A DNA stretch of 29,110 bases, taken from NCBI GenBank assembly GCA_002298965.1, contig DBMN01000023.1, positions 1 to 29,110 of the forward strand. Direction: 5' to 3'. The position numbers and the translations under genes are program-made. The DNA comes from Rhizobiales bacterium UBA697 (lineage in GTDB: Bacteria; Pseudomonadota; Alphaproteobacteria; Rhizobiales; Ancalomicrobiaceae). A model generated the notes under the pieces. That model was not told the origin of the DNA. It worked only from the letters and a program-made list of their open reading frames with translations, and did no database searches. Positions 7,124 to 16,760 of the stretch are shown here, piece after piece. Within the stretch, counting starts at the first letter, position 1, and every line of letters starts with the position of its first letter.

Positions 7124-7150
7124 GTGACATCAAAGTGACGTATAGGGCAA
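7124..7150 (+). promoter_or_regulatory. Putative operator upstream of the MerR gene
   Basis: GTGAC occurs twice with an 11-bp period (7124-7128 and 7135-7139), so the two copies face the same side of the helix. The second copy continues as GTGACGTATAGGGCAA (7135-7150), close to the sequence before the SCP2 gene (TGACGTAT-x-GGG shared). The site lies about 50-75 bp before the merR start, where autoregulation would be expected. Confidence 0.4.
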
Positions 7151-7198
7151 TATCCGGCCCTGACTGTCGTCGCCTGCATCTCGCGGAGCTTTTCTTCC

Positions 7199-7594
7199 AT
7201 GGACAAGATCTTTTCGGTCACGGAGCTCGCCCGCGATCTCGGCGTCACCCCGCGGACCATCCGCTTCTACGAGGACCAGGGGCTGATCTCGCCCCAGCGC
7301 GCCGGCAACACGCGGGTCTACACCCATCGCGACCGGGCGCGGATGATCCTCATCCTGCGCGGCAAGCAGCTCGGCTTCTCGCTGCGCGACATCAAGGAAT
7401 ACCTCGACCTCTACGTCGTCGACACGACCCAGTCGGAGCAGCTGCAGCATCTGGTGAAGAAGGCGCGCGAGCGCATCGTCCAGCTGGAAGCGCAGGCCCA
7501 GGCGGTCAAGACCACGTTGCAGGAGTTGAAGGAAATCGAACGGCTCAGCCTCGAGACGCTGGCCGGTCGCGGATTGACGGCGGAGACGGTCTGA
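7199..7594 (+). CDS. MerR-family regulator of the beta-oxidation locus
   Basis: This 131-residue protein opens with a clear MerR winged helix-turn-helix: FSVTELARDLGVTPRTIRFY, then EDQGLISPQRAGNTRVYTHRD. A second helical element (ILILRGKQLGFSLRDIKEYLDLY) and a long C-terminal coiled coil (about residues 80-120) for dimerisation follow. There is no Cys cluster, so metal or redox sensing as in MerR, CueR or SoxR is unlikely. MerR proteins next to acyl-CoA dehydrogenase/thiolase genes in proteobacteria (the LiuR type is the characterised relative) control branched-chain amino acid or fatty acid breakdown; an acyl-CoA-type ligand is inferred. It sits between fadD and the thiolase gene, all on the same strand. 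A weak GGAG lies about 12 nt before the ATG. Confidence 0.87.
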   Translation: MDKIFSVTELARDLGVTPRTIRFYEDQGLISPQRAGNTRVYTHRDRARMILILRGKQLGFSLRDIKEYLDLYVVDTTQSEQLQHLVKKARERIVQLEAQAQAVKTTLQELKEIERLSLETLAGRGLTAETV

Positions 7595-7640
7595 GGGCGG
7601 CGGGCATTCCCCGCGGCGCGACGTTCGTCTCCCCGAGCAC

Positions 7641-7657
7641 AACTCGAGTTCCGAGTT
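7641..7657. repeat. Palindrome AACTCGAGTT and inverted repeat before fadA
   Basis: AACTCGAGTT (7641-7650) is a perfect 10-bp palindrome, and AACTCG also pairs with CGAGTT at 7652-7657. It lies in the 82-bp spacer between merR and the thiolase gene, 20-36 bp before the start codon. It could be an operator or a small leader hairpin near the ribosome site; nothing decides between these. Confidence 0.35.
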
Positions 7658-7676
7658 CTCTCCAGGAGACACGTCG

Positions 7677-8816
7677 ATGAAGAAGGTCGTCGTCGCGGGC
7701 TATGCCCGTTCGCCGTTCACGCTCGCCAAGAAGGGCGAACTCGCGTTCGTCCGCCCCGATCGCCTCGCCTCCGCGGTGGTGTCGGGCCTCGTCGCCAAGA
7801 CCGGCGTCAAGGTCGACGACCTCGAGGACCTGATCCTCGGCTGCGCCTTCCCCGAAGGCGAGCAGGGCCTCAACCTCGCCCGTCTCGTGGTGCTGATGGC
7901 CGGTCTGCCGCGTTCGGTCGGCGGCCAGACCATCAACCGCTTCTGCGGCTCGTCGATGCAGTCGATCCACGCCGCCGCCGGCGCCATCCAGATGGGCGCG
8001 GGCGAAGCCTTCGTCTGCGCCGGCATCGAGTCGATGAGCCGCGTGCCGATGATGGGCTACAACGTCCTGCCCGATCCGGACTTCGCCGCCGCCATGCCGG
8101 GCGCCTACATCGGCATGGGCGACACCGCCGAGAACGTCGCCGCCCGCTGGGGCATCACGCGGCCCGAGCAGGAGGCCTTCGCCGTCGCCTCGCATGCCAA
8201 GGCGGCGGCCGCCCGCGCGGCCGGCAGGTTCGTCGACGAGATCGTGCCGATCACCGACCCCAAGGGCAAGATGGTGACGCAGGACGGCTGCATCCGTCCC
8301 GAGACGACCGCCGAGGGCCTCGCCGGCCTCAAGCCCGCCTTCAAGACCGACGGCGTCGTCACCGCCGGCACCTCCTCGCCGCTCACCGACGGTGCCTCGG
8401 CGACCCTGATCTGCTCGCTCGACTACGCCGAGAAGAACGGCCTCGAGCCGCTCGCCGCGATCAAGTCCTTCGCCGTCGCCGGCTGCGATCCCGAGATCAT
8501 GGGCATCGGCCCGGTCGGCGCCTCGCTCAAGGCCGCCGCGCGCGCCGGCGTCGACGTCAAGGCGATCGACGTGGTCGAGCTCAACGAGGCCTTCGCCAGC
8601 CAGGCGCTCGCCTGCATCCGCGATCTCGGCCTCGACCCGGCCCGCGTCAACCTCGACGGCGGCGCCATCGCCCTCGGCCACCCGCTCGGCGCCACCGGCG
8701 CCCGCATCGTCGGCAAGGCCGCCGCGCTGATGAAGCGCGAGGGCGGCAAGCTCGGCCTCGCCACCCAGTGCATCGGTGGCGGCCAGGGCATCGCCACCAT
8801 CCTGGAGGCGCTGTGA
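7677..8816 (+). CDS. fadA: Acetyl-CoA C-acyltransferase (3-ketoacyl-CoA thiolase)
   Basis: This 379-residue thiolase cleaves 3-ketoacyl-CoA to acetyl-CoA and a shortened acyl-CoA, the last step of each beta-oxidation round. The nucleophilic Cys90 lies in NRFCGSSMQ, LNEAFASQA is the conserved NEAF motif, His335 is in GHPLGATGAR, and the proton-relay Cys365 is in CIGGGQG. All catalytic residues are present. AGGAGA precedes the ATG with good spacing. Its stop codon shares one base with the fadB start (TGATG), and GGAGG for fadB lies inside its last codons, so the two subunits of the multienzyme complex should be made in step. Confidence 0.93.
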   Translation: MKKVVVAGYARSPFTLAKKGELAFVRPDRLASAVVSGLVAKTGVKVDDLEDLILGCAFPEGEQGLNLARLVVLMAGLPRSVGGQTINRFCGSSMQSIHAAAGAIQMGAGEAFVCAGIESMSRVPMMGYNVLPDPDFAAAMPGAYIGMGDTAENVAARWGITRPEQEAFAVASHAKAAAARAAGRFVDEIVPITDPKGKMVTQDGCIRPETTAEGLAGLKPAFKTDGVVTAGTSSPLTDGASATLICSLDYAEKNGLEPLAAIKSFAVAGCDPEIMGIGPVGASLKAAARAGVDVKAIDVVELNEAFASQALACIRDLGLDPARVNLDGGAIALGHPLGATGARIVGKAAALMKREGGKLGLATQCIGGGQGIATILEAL

Positions 8817-11149
8817 TGGGCGACATCAAGAAGGTCGCCGTCATCGGCGCCGGCGTGATGGGCGCGGGCATCGCCGCCCAGGTCGCCAATTCGGGCACGC
8901 CCGTCGTGCTCCTCGACATCGTCCCCCGCGACCTCGCGGAGGGCGGCGATCGCTCGGCCATCGCCCGCGGCGCGGTCGAGAAGATGCTGAAGACCGAGCC
9001 GGCCGCCTTCATGTCGAAGGCCGCGGCGAAGCTCGTGACGATCGGCAACATCGAGGACGACATCGGTCTCCTCGCCGATGCCGACTGGATCGTCGAGGCG
9101 ATCGTCGAGCGTCTCGACCTGAAGCAGGGCCTCTATGCCAAGATCGAGGCGGTCCGCAAGGACGGCTCGATCGTGTCGTCGAACACCTCGACCATCCCGC
9201 TCGCCACCCTGACCGGTGGCATGGGCGATCGCTTCGAGAGCGACTTCTGCATCACCCACTTCTTCAATCCGCCGCGCTACATGCGGCTGCTCGAAGTGGT
9301 GAAGGGCGAGAAGACCCGTGCCGAGACAATCGCCGACATTGCCGCCTTCGCCGACGTCAAGCTCGGCAAGTCGGTCGTCCATTGCAAGGACCGCCCCGGC
9401 TTCATCGCCAACCGCCTCGGCGTCCTGTGGATGCAGGCCGCCGTCGTCGAGGCCTTCGAGCGTCGGCTCGACATCGAGGACGTCGACCAGATCATCGGCC
9501 GCCCCTTCGGCATCCCGAAGACCGGCGTCTTCGGCCTGATCGATCTCGTCGGCCTCGACCTGATGCCCCACGTCAACGCCAGCCTCGCCGCCGCGCTGCC
9601 GCAGGGCGACATGTTCCACGAGATGAACCGTCCGGTTCCGCTCGTGCCGAAGATGATCGCCGACGGCTACACCGGCCGTAAGGGCAAGGGCGGCTTCTAC
9701 CGGGTCAACCGCGAGAAGAACAAGGCGAAGGAGGCGATCGATCTCGCCACCGGCGAATACCGCGCCCAGAAGCGGGCCGACGTCGAGGCCGTCAAGGTCG
9801 GCGCGAAGTCGCTCGCCAAGCTCTTCGACCACGACAGCGAAGCCGGCCGCTACGCCTTCGCCGTGATGGGCCGCACGCTCGCCTATGCCGCCCTCCTGGT
9901 CGGCGACGCCGCCGACGAGGTCGAGGCCTTCGACGAGTCCATGCGTCTCGGCTACAACTGGAAGAAGGGTCCCTTCGAGCTGATCGACCAGATCGGCACG
10001 GCCGACTTCGTCGCCCGTCTCGAGAAGGCCGGTCTCCCGGTCGCGCCGATCCTGAAGGTCGCCGCCGGCCGACCGTTCTACCGCGTGGTCGACGGTCGTC
10101 GCGAGGTCCTCGGCCTCGACGGTGCCTACCGCGAGGTGAAGCGCCCCGAAGGCGTCCTCATGCTCGAGGACATCAAGCTGACCTCGCAGCCGGTCTTGAA
10201 GAACGGCTCGGCGTCGGTCTGGGACATCGGCGACGGCGTCCTCTGCTTCGAGTTCACCTCCAAGATGAACTCGCTCGACCCCGACATCATCGGCCTTCTC
10301 CAGAAGACCGTGTCGCTGGTCAAGAAGTCCTACAAGGCGCTGGTGATCTACAACGAGGGCTCGCAGTTCTCGGTCGGCGCCAATCTCGGCCTCGCGCTCT
10401 TCGCCGCCAACATCGCGGCCTGGGCGGAGATCGAGAACCTGATCGCCTCCGGCCAGCAGGTCTACAAGTCGCTGAAATACGCGCCCTTCCCGGTCGTCGC
10501 CGCGCCCTCGGGCATGGCGCTCGGCGGCGGTTGCGAGATCCTGCTGCATTCCGATGCCATCCAGGCCCATGCCGAGACCTACACGGGTCTCGTCGAAGTC
10601 GGCGTCGGCCTGCTGCCCGGTTGGGGCGGCTGCAAGGAGATGATCGCCCGCTGGCAGGCCATGCCGAAGATGCCCAAGGGCCCGATGCCGGCGTTGGCGC
10701 AGGTCTTCGAGATGATCTCCACCGCCAAGGTCGCGAAGTCCGCCGCCGAGGCCAGGGAGATGCAGATCCTGCGTCCGGCCGACGGCATCACCATGAACCG
10801 CTATCGGCTGCTGGCCGACGCCAAGGCCAAGGCGCTGTCGCTGGTCGAGGGCTATCAGCCGCCGACCCCGCCGGTCTACCGGCTGCCCGGCCGCACCGCC
10901 GCCACCGCCTTCGGCCTCGCCGTCGACGGCTTCTGGCGTCAGGGCAAGGCGACCGACCACGACCGCGTCGTCTCCGCCGCCGTCGCCAAGGTGCTCTCGG
11001 GCGGTGACGGGGCCGACATGCTGATCGAACTCACCGAGGACGATCTCTACGACCTCGAGCGCGAGAACTTCATGGCGCTCGTCCGCCACCCCGGCACGCT
11101 GGCCCGCGTCGAGCACATGCTCACGACCGGCAAGCCGCTGCGCAACTGA
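8816..11149 (+). CDS. fadB: Bifunctional 3-hydroxyacyl-CoA dehydrogenase / enoyl-CoA hydratase
   Basis: This 777-residue enzyme performs hydration and NAD-dependent oxidation in beta-oxidation. The dehydrogenase is N-terminal, with the NAD-binding GAGVMG at residues 11-16, the catalytic-His segment CITHFFNPP and the C-terminal dehydrogenase domains up to about residue 440. The enoyl-CoA hydratase is C-terminal, with the oxyanion segment FSVGANLG and both catalytic glutamates, Glu574 (GGGCE) and Glu594 (VEVGVGLLPGWGG), 20 residues apart as in crotonase. This order is the reverse of E. coli FadB, but is common in alphaproteobacteria and actinobacteria. The ATG at 8816 is fixed by the overlap with fadA and by GGAGG at 8803-8807. 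Some annotators would use fadJ or fadN. Confidence 0.92.
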   Translation: MGDIKKVAVIGAGVMGAGIAAQVANSGTPVVLLDIVPRDLAEGGDRSAIARGAVEKMLKTEPAAFMSKAAAKLVTIGNIEDDIGLLADADWIVEAIVERLDLKQGLYAKIEAVRKDGSIVSSNTSTIPLATLTGGMGDRFESDFCITHFFNPPRYMRLLEVVKGEKTRAETIADIAAFADVKLGKSVVHCKDRPGFIANRLGVLWMQAAVVEAFERRLDIEDVDQIIGRPFGIPKTGVFGLIDLVGLDLMPHVNASLAAALPQGDMFHEMNRPVPLVPKMIADGYTGRKGKGGFYRVNREKNKAKEAIDLATGEYRAQKRADVEAVKVGAKSLAKLFDHDSEAGRYAFAVMGRTLAYAALLVGDAADEVEAFDESMRLGYNWKKGPFELIDQIGTADFVARLEKAGLPVAPILKVAAGRPFYRVVDGRREVLGLDGAYREVKRPEGVLMLEDIKLTSQPVLKNGSASVWDIGDGVLCFEFTSKMNSLDPDIIGLLQKTVSLVKKSYKALVIYNEGSQFSVGANLGLALFAANIAAWAEIENLIASGQQVYKSLKYAPFPVVAAPSGMALGGGCEILLHSDAIQAHAETYTGLVEVGVGLLPGWGGCKEMIARWQAMPKMPKGPMPALAQVFEMISTAKVAKSAAEAREMQILRPADGITMNRYRLLADAKAKALSLVEGYQPPTPPVYRLPGRTAATAFGLAVDGFWRQGKATDHDRVVSAAVAKVLSGGDGADMLIELTEDDLYDLERENFMALVRHPGTLARVEHMLTTGKPLRN

Positions 11150-11165
11150 TCGCGAGGACAAACCG

Positions 11166-12953
<1,788 letters not shown>

Positions 12954-12977
12954 GGCCTCGAACGGCGACGAGACACG

Positions 12978-13005
12978 CGAAGGGCGCCCGCGAGGGCGCC
13001 CTTCG
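12978..13005. terminator. Strong hairpin terminator at the end of the fad locus
   Basis: A perfect 12-bp stem, CGAAGGGCGCCC / GGGCGCCCTTCG, encloses the loop GCGA, a GNRA-type tetraloop. It lies 24 bp after the dehydrogenase stop and 24 bp before the end of the convergent tadG-like gene, so it can serve both strands. On the plus strand it is followed by TCGTTT, only a poor T-tract. Confidence 0.8.
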
Positions 13006-13029
13006 TCGTTTCCGCGGCGGCCGACGCGA

Positions 13030-14322
13030 TCACTGCGTCAGGCGGGCGCTCTGGACGGTCTTGGTGAAGAGCGCGTTCATCGCCTCCGAGATGCCGCCCG
13101 AGGGGCTCACCTCGAAATAGAGGCCGGGCGAGGCGCAGGCCTGCATCTTGGTCGCGATCTGTGAGGCGAAGGGGGCGATCGTGTTGTTGTACCACCAGTT
13201 GGTCGGCAACGGCAGATAGGTGGTGTAGAGCACCGCGATGCGGATGCCGCGGTTCTTGATCGTCGTGCACTTGGCGACGTCGATCGGCTCCTGGCAGCGC
13301 CCGCCGCCGAGATCGGGCTGGCTGCAGCTCGAGGCGTTGTTGTAGTCGGCGACGCCGTCGGAGACGAAGAACAGCACCTTCTGCGGCACCGCCGACGACG
13401 AGGCGCCCGAGCCGGGAGCCGGGATGGCGGTGTTGATCGACGTCATCACGCTGTTGAAGTTGGTCTGCTGGTCCGAGTTGTAGCCGTGGTAGGGCGTCGT
13501 CATCAGATCGATGGCATTGGCCGAGGTCTTGGCCGTCGCGAGGTTGGAGGTGAGCGACGAGACGGTCGTCAGCCCCGCCGTCTCGGCCTTGGGACCCATG
13601 GTGTAGATCGCCATGCGATACTGGTTGGGGACCACCTGCGTCGAAGTCGCCGTGTCCATCAACTGCTGCGTCGCGCTGCGCACCACGTCGATCCGCATCG
13701 ACACGCCGAGCTTCTTGGCGAGCCCGTAGTAGTCGTTCGGCGACGTCGACATGTCGTGGCAGGCGAAGGCGCACTGGTCGGAGGTGTTGGCGACCATCGT
13801 GGCGATGCCGGCGGTCGTCGCCGCCACGCCCATCGACGGCGAATTGTCGAGCAGCAGGTAGAAGTCGATGTAGGTCGGCAGCTGGACCGACGCCGTCGCC
13901 GTGCCCGAGAGTTCCGGGGCGGCGATGCCGACCATCGGCAGGAACACCGGATGCGTCTTGACGTCGTAGGTGTAGGTCGCGGTCCTGACGCCGCCGCTCT
14001 CGGTGACGGTCGCCGTGCCGGTCTTGATGTCGCCGACGATGTCGGAGGAGAGCGCGGCGCGGAACGTGGCGTCGGCGCGCGTGCGGGCGTCCGCCGTCGT
14101 CATCGCCATCGCCACCTTGTTGGTGGCGGCCAGCACCGCCGCGTCGGCGGCGGCCGAGAGGCGCGAGCGAACGCCCATCATCGTGTAGAAGTCGAGCCCG
14201 CCGCCGACCACCACGATCAGCGGAAGGATGATCAGTGCGGCGACCAGCGCGGCATTGCCCCTCTCGCATCGAAGGAACTGCGAAAGGTCGAGCCGTCGCC
14301 GACCGTTCTCACGACACGTCAT
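13030..14322 (-). CDS. TadE/TadG-like pilus assembly protein with VWA domain
   Basis: This protein of about 430 residues has the TadG layout. An N-terminal ERGNAALVAALIILPLIVVVGG transmembrane anchor (residues about 20-42) is preceded by a basic, Leu-containing cytoplasmic tail and followed by a pseudopilin-like helix rich in Ala (RLSAAADAAVLAATN). A periplasmic von Willebrand A domain starts near residue 152 with the MIDAS motif DNSPS (159-163), and FFVSDGVAD comes later. Four or more Cys residues (CAFACHD, SSCSQPDLGGGRCQ, AKCTT) suggest disulphides. TadG proteins belong to tight-adherence (Flp) pilus systems, yet no other tad gene is in the window. ATG at 14322 has GGGAAAG upstream; a TTG at 14337 would add five residues. 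Confidence 0.82.
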   Translation of the reverse strand: MTCRENGRRRLDLSQFLRCERGNAALVAALIILPLIVVVGGGLDFYTMMGVRSRLSAAADAAVLAATNKVAMAMTTADARTRADATFRAALSSDIVGDIKTGTATVTESGGVRTATYTYDVKTHPVFLPMVGIAAPELSGTATASVQLPTYIDFYLLLDNSPSMGVAATTAGIATMVANTSDQCAFACHDMSTSPNDYYGLAKKLGVSMRIDVVRSATQQLMDTATSTQVVPNQYRMAIYTMGPKAETAGLTTVSSLTSNLATAKTSANAIDLMTTPYHGYNSDQQTNFNSVMTSINTAIPAPGSGASSSAVPQKVLFFVSDGVADYNNASSCSQPDLGGGRCQEPIDVAKCTTIKNRGIRIAVLYTTYLPLPTNWWYNNTIAPFASQIATKMQACASPGLYFEVSPSGGISEAMNALFTKTVQSARLTQ

Positions 14323-14418
14323 CTCGAGCTTTCCCAACGTGAAGACGCCCGAAGCCTAGGCGCCAATTCATAAGAAAGCCTGACCGCGACGGCATGAAGA
14401 CGGCCGGAAACGGCGGGT

Positions 14419-15150
14419 TCACGGGCGTGGCGTGAGCGCGGCCGTCCGCTTGACGAGATGGACCATGGTCGCCGCCGCGAAGAGCGGCGCGAGGAAGTTG
14501 ACGAAGGGCACCATCAGCACCCCCGCCGCGGCGACGCCCGCCAGCATCGCCGGGCCGCTCCAGGCGGTCGAAAGCCGCTTCGCCTCGTCCGCGCTCATCA
14601 GCCGGCGGGCGGCGAAGCCGTAGTATTCCTTGCCGATCAGCCAGCCGTTGCCGATCAGGAAGGCGACCATGTTGACGCCCGGCAGGAGCAGCAGCACCAG
14701 ACAGACGACGTTGACGACGAGCGACAGCGCGGTGAAGCGCAGCGCCTCGCGCAGGCTCTCGCCGAGCGGCATCGCCCGTCCCGGCGGGTCGGCCGGATAG
14801 TGCGTGCGCTCCACCGTGTCGGCGACGTCGTCGAGGAAGAGCCCGGCAATCGCCGCGGTGATCGGCGCGATCAGGAAGGAGAGGCCGATCATCAGGGCGA
14901 GGCCCGAGAAGATGCCGGCGATCCAGAACACCCCGTCGAGGAAGAACGGCACGTCGAGCGGATGGGCACCCGCCGTCTCGCCCGCCAGATGGGTGAAGAA
15001 GCGTGTGCCGATCGCCCACAGGACGACGACGATCAGCAGCGTCGCGCCGAGCGACTTCAGCGCCACGCCGCGAAAGGGCGGCGAGACGACGTCGGCGACG
15101 CCGGCCCGGATCGAGGCCGCGACCAGTGCGATGCCCGACGGCCGCGCCAT
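14419..15150 (-). CDS. CysZ/EI24-family membrane protein
   Basis: This 243-residue integral membrane protein has at least four hydrophobic helices: about 36-51 (LLIVVVLWAIG), 73-100 (FWIAGIFSGLALMIGLSFLI), 140-165 (TALSLVVNVVCLVLLLLPG) and 205-225. The PGVNMVAFLIGNGWLIGKEYY segment after the third helix is characteristic of the EI24/CysZ family. CysZ is a sulfate uptake protein in gammaproteobacteria; for alphaproteobacterial members this role is assumed rather than shown, and no sulfur-assimilation gene is nearby. The start codon lies only 2 bp after the stop of the COG4091 oxidoreductase, with CGGAGG inside that gene, so the two are cotranscribed. Confidence 0.78.
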   Translation of the reverse strand: MARPSGIALVAASIRAGVADVVSPPFRGVALKSLGATLLIVVVLWAIGTRFFTHLAGETAGAHPLDVPFFLDGVFWIAGIFSGLALMIGLSFLIAPITAAIAGLFLDDVADTVERTHYPADPPGRAMPLGESLREALRFTALSLVVNVVCLVLLLLPGVNMVAFLIGNGWLIGKEYYGFAARRLMSADEAKRLSTAWSGPAMLAGVAAAGVLMVPFVNFLAPLFAAATMVHLVKRTAALTPRP

Positions 15151-15152
15151 GG

Positions 15153-16520
15153 TCAGGCCTCCGCCCCGTGGACCATGAGGTCCTGCAGACGGCGCAGCTC
15201 GACGATCTTCGAGCCCGCGAGCGGCGCGACGTTGGCGCGGGTCAGCAGCTCGCCCTTGCGGATCGGCTTGGTCACCGTGCCGTTCTCGATCAGGCCGATC
15301 GGCATGGCGCCGGCCGCCCGCGCCGCCTCGTATTCGAGGGTGAAGGCGCGGTAGCAGTATTCGCCGATCGCATCGAGCCGCTCGCCGACCGCCAGATCCT
15401 TCTTGGCGAGGGCCGAGACCTCGGCCGAGGGCCGGGCCAGCGCCCGCATGTCGACGCGGCCGTGCAGCACCGCGCGCGCCGCCGACAGCGGCACCTCGAG
15501 GCTGGTCAGGTGATAGGGCCGATAGAAGGTGTAGTAGGGTCCCGGTCCGAGCTTCAGGTCGTTCAGGCGCTCGCGAAGCCGGGGATGGCTCAGTTCGGCG
15601 ACGACGAAGACGCCCGGCGCCACGCCCTTGCCGATGGTGTAGTCGACCACGCCCTTGCGCGAGAGGATGCCGCCGTCGGCCTTCGGGCAGAGGATGGTGT
15701 GGAGGTTCTCGAGCGTCGCCTCGGGGCCGTGCATGCCGGCGACGTCGGGCACGAGGCCGGTCGCGTTGGCGATGTTGGCCATCTCCACCATGGTCTTCGA
15801 GCCGTCGATGAACTCCACCAGCATGCGCGGGTTCATGTTGCGGCGGGTCGCCTCCTCGACGAACTGGTCGGGGGTCGCGTCGATGTCGAGCGGGTTGTTC
15901 TTGCCCTTGCCGGCGGCGATCACCGGATAGCCGAGCGCGGTGACGAACTCGATCAGCTCCATCGTCGAGGACGGCTCGTCGCCGGCGCCGACGGTATAGA
16001 CCACGCCCGCCTCGCGGGCGCGGCTCTGCAGCAGGGCGCCGATGGTGACGTCGGCCTCGACGTTCATCATCACCACGTGCTTGCCCGCCTCGATCGCGCC
16101 GAGACCGATGACCGCGCCCATCTCCGGCTTGCCGGTGGCGTCGATCACCACGTCGACATGGGGGCTCGTGATCAGCGCCTCGACGTCGGGCGTCACCGCG
16201 GTGTAGCCCGCCTCGACGGCGCGGGCGACGGCCGGGGCACTCTCGCAGACGCGGATGCGCTCGGGATCGAGACCGGCGATCAGGAAGGCGTGTTCCGCGT
16301 GCTTCTTTCCCGGATCACGCACGCCGATGACGGTGATCTTCAGGCCCTTCATCAGGGCGATCTGTGTGACGATGTCGGTCCCCATCTCGCCGACCCCGAC
16401 GAGGCCGATGCGGATCGCCTTGCCCGCGGCTTCGTGGGCGGCGAGTTCGGCGGCGAGGCCGGTCGGCGTGACGAACCGCTGCGCGAGGTCCGGCGTGGGG
16501 CTCGAGCCCTCTCTTCCCAT
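15153..16520 (-). CDS. NAD(P)-dependent oxidoreductase, homoserine-dehydrogenase-like with C-terminal SAF domain (COG4091)
   Basis: This 455-residue protein has an N-terminal Rossmann fold (GLVGVGEMG, glycines 42, 44, 47) and a central segment with DVVIDATGKPEMGA, typical of homoserine-dehydrogenase-like enzymes. A C-terminal region of about 70 residues (IENGTVTKPIRKGELLTRANVAPL) reads as a SAF domain, the fold found in antifreeze proteins and altronate dehydratases. The family is usually annotated as predicted homoserine dehydrogenase, but it lacks the ACT-type tail. Characterised relatives act in sugar-acid breakdown, so the substrate is open. GGAAG precedes the ATG. It heads a unit with the CysZ-like gene and diverges from the adenosine-kinase gene across a 240-bp spacer. 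Confidence 0.8.
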   Translation of the reverse strand: MGREGSSPTPDLAQRFVTPTGLAAELAAHEAAGKAIRIGLVGVGEMGTDIVTQIALMKGLKITVIGVRDPGKKHAEHAFLIAGLDPERIRVCESAPAVARAVEAGYTAVTPDVEALITSPHVDVVIDATGKPEMGAVIGLGAIEAGKHVVMMNVEADVTIGALLQSRAREAGVVYTVGAGDEPSSTMELIEFVTALGYPVIAAGKGKNNPLDIDATPDQFVEEATRRNMNPRMLVEFIDGSKTMVEMANIANATGLVPDVAGMHGPEATLENLHTILCPKADGGILSRKGVVDYTIGKGVAPGVFVVAELSHPRLRERLNDLKLGPGPYYTFYRPYHLTSLEVPLSAARAVLHGRVDMRALARPSAEVSALAKKDLAVGERLDAIGEYCYRAFTLEYEAARAAGAMPIGLIENGTVTKPIRKGELLTRANVAPLAGSKIVELRRLQDLMVHGAEA

Positions 16521-16760
16521 GATCGGCTTCCTTCGGATCTCGATCGTTCCGCCCTCCGATAGGGCAGTCCTGCGGCGAACTCAACGTCTCGCCGTGCGAG
16601 CGCGGTTCGCCTTCCACCTTCGTCGGCCGCATCCCGCCGGCCGTTGCATCGGGCACGGTCACCTTGTACCACGACGAGATGCGATCGTCGCTCCGGCTCG
16701 GACGATCGTCGCCGCCGGCGCCCTCGGGCGACGAGCCATCCACGCCGGCAGGGCTCGCGC
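16521..16760. other. Divergent 240-bp spacer between the COG4091 and kinase genes
   Basis: I see no convincing gene here. It must hold the promoters of both flanking genes, but no clear -35/-10 pair or long repeat stands out by eye. Confidence 0.4.

Noticed and set aside
8423..11161. 912-codon open frame antisense to the thiolase and fadB
   Set aside because: Same compositional shadow effect; no recognisable motif, and the plus strand carries complete catalytic enzymes.
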